Below, piece after piece: positions 7,106 to 11,586 of a DNA stretch of 11,586 nucleotides. The stretch lies in NCBI GenBank assembly GCA_007116095.1, contig SKJD01000072.1:1-11586 (forward strand), read 5' to 3'. The translations under genes were made by a program, and so were the position numbers. The notes beneath the pieces were generated by a model. The model did no database searches and was not told the DNA's origin. It saw only the letters and a program-made list of their open reading frames with translations. This DNA comes from Candidatus Hydrogenedentota bacterium. GTDB lineage: Bacteria; Hydrogenedentota; Hydrogenedentia; Hydrogenedentales; SCBR16-9. Numbering within the stretch: position 1 is the stretch's first letter; each line of letters begins with the position of its first letter.

Positions 7106-7546
7106 ATGTCCATAGACTTGGCGAAAATTCGCAACAGTATCGGAAGCCTGTCCTTGACCAGGCAACTGCCGGAATCCATGCGGCAACGCTTTGTCATCAG
7201 CATGCTCGGGGTGGGTGACGCCGCCCAGGGCCATGAGGGCGATGTCCTGTTCACGGAAAACGACAAGAGCGACGAGTTGGCCTATATTCTGATTACCGGG
7301 GAAGTTGAGGTTCAGAAATCGGGCATGCCGTCGCAGGAGGTGAGCGCTCCGGACCTCTTCGGGGAAATACAGCAACTTAACCCCGAGGGCGTGCGTACCG
7401 CAACGCTTCGGGTGAAAGACAATGCCGTGCTCCTGCGTTTCAGTTGGAACGCATTTTTTACCTTGGCGTTGACCATGTTTTCGGAACAGGAAATGGCGAC
7501 CTTGCGTCGGGCGCTGGAAGACTTGGCTTGGTCGCATACGGTCTAA
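7106..7546 (+). CDS. Small protein with a cyclic-nucleotide-binding-like domain only
   Basis: The product has 146 residues. AAGGA (7092-7096) lies nine bases before the ATG at 7106. A GTG at 7079 in the same frame has no ribosome binding site. The CRP-like beta-roll is visible: GDVLF at 45-49, LAYILITGEVEVQ at 58-70, FGEIQ at 85-89 and VRTATLRV at 96-103. Glu87 and Arg97 sit where the phosphate cassette of cyclic-nucleotide-binding domains carries its Glu and Arg, so nucleotide binding is possible. There is no C-terminal helix-turn-helix, so it is not a complete CRP-type regulator and probably acts through protein contacts. No signal peptide or membrane segment is seen. It is divergent from the rimB-rimK-M14 cluster, which suggests a regulatory link. 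The exact ligand, cyclic or otherwise, is unknown. Confidence 0.85.
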   Translation: MSIDLAKIRNSIGSLSLTRQLPESMRQRFVISMLGVGDAAQGHEGDVLFTENDKSDELAYILITGEVEVQKSGMPSQEVSAPDLFGEIQQLNPEGVRTATLRVKDNAVLLRFSWNAFFTLALTMFSEQEMATLRRALEDLAWSHTV

Positions 7547-7904
7547 GCCTGAGTGGTCGCTATACGATAAAGTCATGCTGAAGAGGGCGGTCCCAGCGAC
7601 TTGATATTGCCCCGGGTAGACTTTTTGTGATGAAATCCGGGTGGAAATCGCGGCTGGAGCTATGCCACCATGCATTCTCGTACATAAAAATGGGGAATCG
7701 TCGGTGTTGTTCACTGGCGTTCCATTTGAAACAACAAACCGGAGCACGACTGGCGACTTGACGTGGAATTGACCACGGGGAAGTGATTCGGTGTATACAT
7801 TCATCTGCCGCGCGCCTGGGCAACACCCCATCTCGGAAAAAATGGAATAAATATTTCATGTTCCGATGCCTTGGGTGCAACAATACAGGAGCTTTGACTC
7901 AAAT
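7547..7904. other. Gene-free stretch before the AICAR formyltransferase gene
   Basis: No convincing gene is seen. Leftward open frames here lack ribosome binding sites and family similarity. TTGACC (7769-7774) and TATACA (7794-7799) could form a promoter for the downstream gene, but their 19-base spacing is too long to trust. No purine-riboswitch-like sequence or PurR-type palindrome is seen. No terminator is visible after the gene ending at 7546. Confidence 0.35.
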
Positions 7905-9035
7905 ATGGCAGATCAAGACCCCATGCAAGACCTGAAAAAAATGTACCGCACGCGCACCGAAGGCAGTTTTCCGGAGGCGATTGACGTGTTGGGCGCACAA
8001 TACGCCAAGGTGGAGGACCTGCGCTACGGGACCAATCCACACCAACCGGCGGCGTTCTATCGACCTGTAGCCGGGAAGCAGGCGGTGCTGGGACGCTACG
8101 AAATCCTCAAGACCGGGAAAAGCGGCCTGTCTCAGACAAACCTGGAAGACATGCACCACGCCGTCGGCATGCTCAAGTATATGCCGCGCCCTGCCTGTGC
8201 GGTGATGAAACACTGCAACCCCTCTGGCGTCGCGCTGCAACAGCAAGGCCAGTCGTTGGCGCAAGTTTATGAACGGGCCCGCGACGCCGATGCCCAGGCG
8301 GCTTTCGGTAGTGTGGTCGTCTTCAATACCGAAGTGGACGTAGATACCGCCGCCGCCATCATGGAGAGCATCGTTGAGGGCGTTGCGGCTCCGGCCTTCA
8401 CCCAGGACGCCCTGGATACCCTCAATGACTTCGCCCGTTTCAAGCGGAACAAGGAACTGCGCATCATCCGCCTACCCGCGTTCTCCAGCTTGCCCAAGTA
8501 CGTCGGTGACGAGATCGCAGGGCCGGAGATCAAGGTGTTTGACGATGGCAGCATCGTGTTGGCGCAGCCCTACCTGAGCCGGGTCAAGACGGTGGCCGAT
8601 CTCGTGCCCGCCTACAACGAGCACCGCAAGCATGGCCGCATCGACATTGCCCGTCAACCTACTGAGCAGGAGCTGGATGACCTGCTCTTTGCCTGGTATG
8701 TCAACATTCACGTGCGCTCCAACGGGGTGGTTATTGCCAAGAACGGTCAGACCTTGGCGGTAGGCACCGGGGAGCAGGATCGGGTCGGCGCCGTGGAGCA
8801 GGCAATCATCAAGGCGAACCACAAATACAAGGGCGCGGAAACGCTGCAGGGGGCGGTCATGGCGTCAGACGGCTTCTTCCCGTTCCGGGACGCTGTGGAC
8901 GCTACTACCCAGGCCGGGATTACTGCCATCGCCCAACCTGGCGGCAGTGTGAACGATTACGACGCTATCAAAGCCTGTAATGAAGCCAACGCAACCATGG
9001 TTTTCACGTTGGAGCGTTGTTTCTCGCACCACTAA
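7905..9035 (+). CDS. Stand-alone AICAR formyltransferase (PurH C-terminal domain only)
   Basis: The product has 376 residues from the ATG at 7905. AGGAG (7887-7891) is the best ribosome binding site but is 13 bases away. The ATG at 7866 would add 13 residues with no ribosome binding site, and the ATG at 7923 would begin directly before DLKKMYRT, which resembles the N-terminus of single-domain homologues. LRYGTNPHQ, MKHCNPSGVA with the catalytic Lys-His pair, NGVVIAKNGQTLAVGTG, ASDGFFPFRDAVD and AIAQPGGS are all hallmarks of AICAR transformylase. It converts AICAR to formyl-AICAR with 10-formyltetrahydrofolate in the last steps of IMP synthesis. The N-terminal MGS-type IMP cyclohydrolase domain of normal PurH (about 520 residues) is absent, and there is no room for it upstream. 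Cyclisation must therefore come from another gene. The gene is isolated from other purine genes. Confidence 0.92.
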   Translation: MADQDPMQDLKKMYRTRTEGSFPEAIDVLGAQYAKVEDLRYGTNPHQPAAFYRPVAGKQAVLGRYEILKTGKSGLSQTNLEDMHHAVGMLKYMPRPACAVMKHCNPSGVALQQQGQSLAQVYERARDADAQAAFGSVVVFNTEVDVDTAAAIMESIVEGVAAPAFTQDALDTLNDFARFKRNKELRIIRLPAFSSLPKYVGDEIAGPEIKVFDDGSIVLAQPYLSRVKTVADLVPAYNEHRKHGRIDIARQPTEQELDDLLFAWYVNIHVRSNGVVIAKNGQTLAVGTGEQDRVGAVEQAIIKANHKYKGAETLQGAVMASDGFFPFRDAVDATTQAGITAIAQPGGSVNDYDAIKACNEANATMVFTLERCFSHH

Positions 9036-9107
9036 GGCTTCCGGGTATCTGAGCTCGTGAACAACATTCAAGTAAGAACGTTCCAGGAATGGAAATAGTG
9101 GTTCATC

Positions 9108-9113
9108 AGGAGG
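9108..9113 (+). promoter_or_regulatory. Strong ribosome binding site that fixes the PHP-gene start
   Basis: AGGAGG lies five bases before the ATG at 9119. It decides that start over the in-frame ATG at 9089, which would place this site inside the coding region. Confidence 0.85.
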
Positions 9114-9118
9114 ACATT

Positions 9119-10510
9119 ATGAACAAGCAAAAGCGAGTGAACGTAATCAAGTTGCTGTTACCGGCCATGCTGTTGGCCTGCCTGCCAGCGTTTCAGGCGT
9201 TGGCGCATCCCCACGACCACCAAGGTCACAGTCATGGCCATGTCCCGACCGATTACCGTATCCACGGTGAAGCGCCACACTATACGCCGCCGGAACCCGA
9301 TGCGGAGGGTTACTACTGGTGGAAGGGGAACTTGCATACCCATACCTTGTGGAGCGACGGGGATCAGTTTCCGGAAGTCGTGGTGGACTGGTACAAGGCC
9401 AATGGCTACCACTTCCTGGCGCTTTCGGACCACAACATCCTCAGCCAGGGGGAGATGTGGATTAATCCGGCCACGAACCGCTTTTCCCAAAGCGGCGGTG
9501 GCATTAAGACCTACGAATACTACCTGCTACAGTTCGGCATGGACTGGGTGGAATCGCGGGTGAATGAAGAAGGCCAGGTGGAAGTACGCCTGAAGCCGTT
9601 GAATGAGTTCCGGACCTTCTTCGAGGAGCCCGGACGTTTTCTCATGATTCAAGGCGAGGAACTTACCGATCACATGGCCGTGCATGTCAACGCCACCAAC
9701 CTGATTGAGTATATCCCCCCGCAAGGCGGCGATACGGTGCAGGAGACGATTGAACGTAACATAGAAGCCGTGCTGGAGCAGGAGGCGAGAACTGGCCAGG
9801 CCATGTTCCCGCACTTGAATCACCCCAATTTCCGTTGGGCGATCAATGCTGAAGACATGATTCCGGTTAAGAACCTGAATTTCTTCGAGGTTTACAATGG
9901 CCATCGCAGTGTCTACAACTTTGGCGATGATGTCCACATCGATCTCGATCGCATGTGGGACATTGTCTTGACCAAGCGCCTGGCTGAGCATGATCTGGGC
10001 GTGGTCTATGGTTTGGCGACCGACGATAGCCATAACTATGACGATTCACTTACACAAACCGCCCTGCCGGGCCGGGGCTGGGTGAAGATTCGCTCCAAGT
10101 TTCTCACGCCGGAACACTTGATTGCCGCGCTGCGGGCCGGAGACTTCTACTCCTCGACTGGAGTGACCCTTAAAAATATCCGTCGTGGCAATTCCGAGCT
10201 TTCCTTTGAAATCGTGCCGAAGGATGGGGTAACCTACATCACCAAATTTATCGGTACCCGGGAAGGGTACGATCCAAGCAGTGAACCCGTGCTGGATGCC
10301 GATGGTGAGGAAATTCGCACAACCCGTCGTTACAGCGATGATGTTGGAGAGGTGCTGAGCGAAGTTACCGGCCTGACACCGAGTTATACGCTGGAAGGCG
10401 ATGAGCTGTATGTGCGCGCTCTGGTGGTATCCTCTAAGCTCAAGGAAAATTATTTTGCGCCGGGAGAGCATGAGATGGCTTGGGTACAGCCCTTGGTTCC
10501 GGGACAGTAG
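9119..10510 (+). CDS. Exported PHP-domain metal-dependent hydrolase with His-rich N-terminus
   Basis: The product has 463 residues. Residues 1-29 form a signal peptide with likely cleavage after QALA. An LLAC at 18-21 could alternatively be a lipobox. The mature protein starts with a His-rich segment, HPHDHQGHSHGH (30-41). PHP metal-site motifs follow: NLHTHTLWSDG (71-81), ALSDHN (101-106), GEE at 179-181, HVN at 189-191, HLNHP (232-236) and TDDSHN (301-306). This fits a trinuclear-metal phosphoesterase-like fold of the histidinol phosphatase/PolX PHP type. The C-terminal part (about 350-463) is beta-rich and not recognised. Family members hydrolyse phosphate esters, but secreted forms have largely unknown substrates. 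It is followed after 69 bases by a sulfatase gene in the same direction without an obvious terminator, so the two may form an operon. Confidence is high for the family and low for the substrate. Confidence 0.85.
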   Translation: MNKQKRVNVIKLLLPAMLLACLPAFQALAHPHDHQGHSHGHVPTDYRIHGEAPHYTPPEPDAEGYYWWKGNLHTHTLWSDGDQFPEVVVDWYKANGYHFLALSDHNILSQGEMWINPATNRFSQSGGGIKTYEYYLLQFGMDWVESRVNEEGQVEVRLKPLNEFRTFFEEPGRFLMIQGEELTDHMAVHVNATNLIEYIPPQGGDTVQETIERNIEAVLEQEARTGQAMFPHLNHPNFRWAINAEDMIPVKNLNFFEVYNGHRSVYNFGDDVHIDLDRMWDIVLTKRLAEHDLGVVYGLATDDSHNYDDSLTQTALPGRGWVKIRSKFLTPEHLIAALRAGDFYSSTGVTLKNIRRGNSELSFEIVPKDGVTYITKFIGTREGYDPSSEPVLDADGEEIRTTRRYSDDVGEVLSEVTGLTPSYTLEGDELYVRALVVSSKLKENYFAPGEHEMAWVQPLVPGQ

Positions 10511-10579
10511 TGTATGCGTTCTGTCTTTTATTTTTGAAGTTGCCACGGCCTGAACATGGCAAAAACAAAGGACTCTTTT

Positions 10580-11586
10580 ATGTCACATGAAACAAGTACA
10601 AACGGCACGACCGCGATGCGTCGACGGGATTTCTTGAAATCGATAGGGATCGGCTCCGCCGCGCTGGTGTTGTCACATGCCGCGAGTCGCAGTGCTGTCG
10701 CGGCTGCCTCGGAAAAGCCGCCCAATATTCTGTTTTTCCTGAGCGACGATCACCGGGACGACATTCTGGGTTGCGCCGGGCATCCCTTCCTGCAGACGCC
10801 GACAATCGACAAGTTGGCTGCGGAGGGGGTGCGATTCAAGAACACATTTGTCACGACGTCGATCTGTGCTGCAAGTCGCGCCTCCATCCTGACGGGATTG
10901 CACGAACGCACCCATGGCTATACTTTTGGTACGCCACCGGTCAGTCAGGCGCATACCGAAATCAGTTATCCCGCGATGTTGCGGGATAACGGTTACCGCA
11001 CGGGCATGATCGGTAAGCTTGGTGTGAATTTTGTCGAGAATGCGGTCAACCATATGTTTGATGTCTATATGCCGGTCGACCGCAATCCCTACTTCCACGA
11101 GATGCCTGATGGCAGTCTCCGGCATGAAACGGACCTCTGCTGCGATCATGCCATCGATTTTATCCGGAACAATGATGCTGATCAGCCTTTCTGTCTCTCG
11201 GTCAGCTTCAATGCACCGCATGCTGAAGATGCGGATCGACGACCGGGTGAAGGGCATTTCCCCTGGCCGCAGTCGGTCGATGGACTCTACGAAGATATAG
11301 AAATGCCACTACCGCGGCTTAATGATCCGGATATTTTCGAGAGCCAGCCCAAATTCCTGCGGGAATCGCTTAACCGCGTCCGCTACTATTGGCGCTGGGA
11401 TACGCCGGAGAAATACCAGACCAACATGCGCGCCTATTTCCGCATGCTGACCGGTATCGACAAGGCCATGGGCCGGGTGCTGGCCGTCCTTGAAGAGCAA
11501 GGCATCGACGACAATACCATCATCGTCTTCACAGGTGACAACGGGTTCTATCTGGGAGAACGCGGCTTTGCCGGCAAGTGGTCGCA
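10580..11586 (+). CDS. Type I sulfatase, Tat-exported, truncated at the right edge
   Basis: The first 335 residues are present and the gene continues past the window. The ATG at 10580 follows AAAGGA (10567-10572) by seven bases. The in-frame ATG at 10556 has no ribosome binding site. RRRDFLK (14-20) with a hydrophobic stretch and AVAA (39-42) forms a twin-arginine signal. The sulfatase core starts at [13 protein letters not shown] (49-61), where Asp56 and Asp57 are metal ligands. [12 protein letters not shown] (95-106) holds the CxASR formylglycine site with Cys96. FTGDNG near 317-322 carries the second metal-ligand pair, and GKW (332-334) follows. The Cys would need oxidation by a formylglycine-generating enzyme, not seen in this window. 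It probably removes sulfate from sulfated sugars or other esters in the periplasm. The sulfatase subfamily and substrate cannot be fixed from the partial sequence. Confidence 0.92.
   Translation, partial: MSHETSTNGTTAMRRRDFLKSIGIGSAALVLSHAASRSAVAAASEKPPNILFFLSDDHRDDILGCAGHPFLQTPTIDKLAAEGVRFKNTFVTTSICAASRASILTGLHERTHGYTFGTPPVSQAHTEISYPAMLRDNGYRTGMIGKLGVNFVENAVNHMFDVYMPVDRNPYFHEMPDGSLRHETDLCCDHAIDFIRNNDADQPFCLSVSFNAPHAEDADRRPGEGHFPWPQSVDGLYEDIEMPLPRLNDPDIFESQPKFLRESLNRVRYYWRWDTPEKYQTNMRAYFRMLTGIDKAMGRVLAVLEEQGIDDNTIIVFTGDNGFYLGERGFAGKWS

Noticed and set aside
7097..7831. Minus-strand open frame of 244 codons across the nucleotide-binding-like gene and the gap after it
   Set aside because: It overlaps a well-supported gene, lacks a ribosome binding site and resembles no known family.
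7560..7883. Minus-strand open frame of 107 codons in the gap before the AICAR formyltransferase gene
   Set aside because: It has no ribosome binding site and its composition does not look like a natural protein. It could only be rescued by conservation in relatives.

Overview
The window looks like chromosomal DNA of a Gram-negative bacterium, most likely a gammaproteobacterium. This is an inference from the RimB-RimK-desuccinylase/aspartoacylase gene set, Sec and Tat export signals, AGGAG-type ribosome binding sites and a moderately high GC content. No rRNA, tRNA, CRISPR array, insertion sequence or phage gene was found. The layout is nine protein genes, two of them cut by the window edges.

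Left part (1-3900). A cation-transporting P-type ATPase runs leftward off the window. Its Shine-Dalgarno sequence lies inside a small hairpin. After a gene-free stretch comes a stand-alone protein with a PD-(D/E)xK nuclease domain of the HsdR N-terminal type, in AT-richer DNA than its neighbours. Next is a large exported glycoside-hydrolase-like protein with a C-terminal CBM9-like domain, followed by a clear intrinsic terminator.

Middle (3915-7546). A leftward cluster encodes a RimB-type retropepsin-like protease, a RimK-type ATP-grasp ligase with an extra RCK_C-like domain, and an M14-family succinylglutamate desuccinylase/aspartoacylase-like hydrolase. Together they suggest making and breaking an amide-linked amino-acid modification. 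A small protein consisting only of a cyclic-nucleotide-binding-like domain is transcribed divergently, apparently from an overlapping promoter pair.

Right part (7905-11586). A stand-alone AICAR formyltransferase (the C-terminal half of PurH without the IMP cyclohydrolase domain) comes first. An exported PHP-domain metal hydrolase with a His-rich N-terminus follows, then a Tat-exported type I sulfatase that runs off the right edge. The exported glycosidase-like protein, PHP protein and sulfatase could act on external, possibly sulfated, substrates, but they are split by the housekeeping-type genes between them. No complete unknown system is proven here. The most interesting candidates are the rim cluster with its divergent nucleotide-binding-like protein, and the trio of exported hydrolases.
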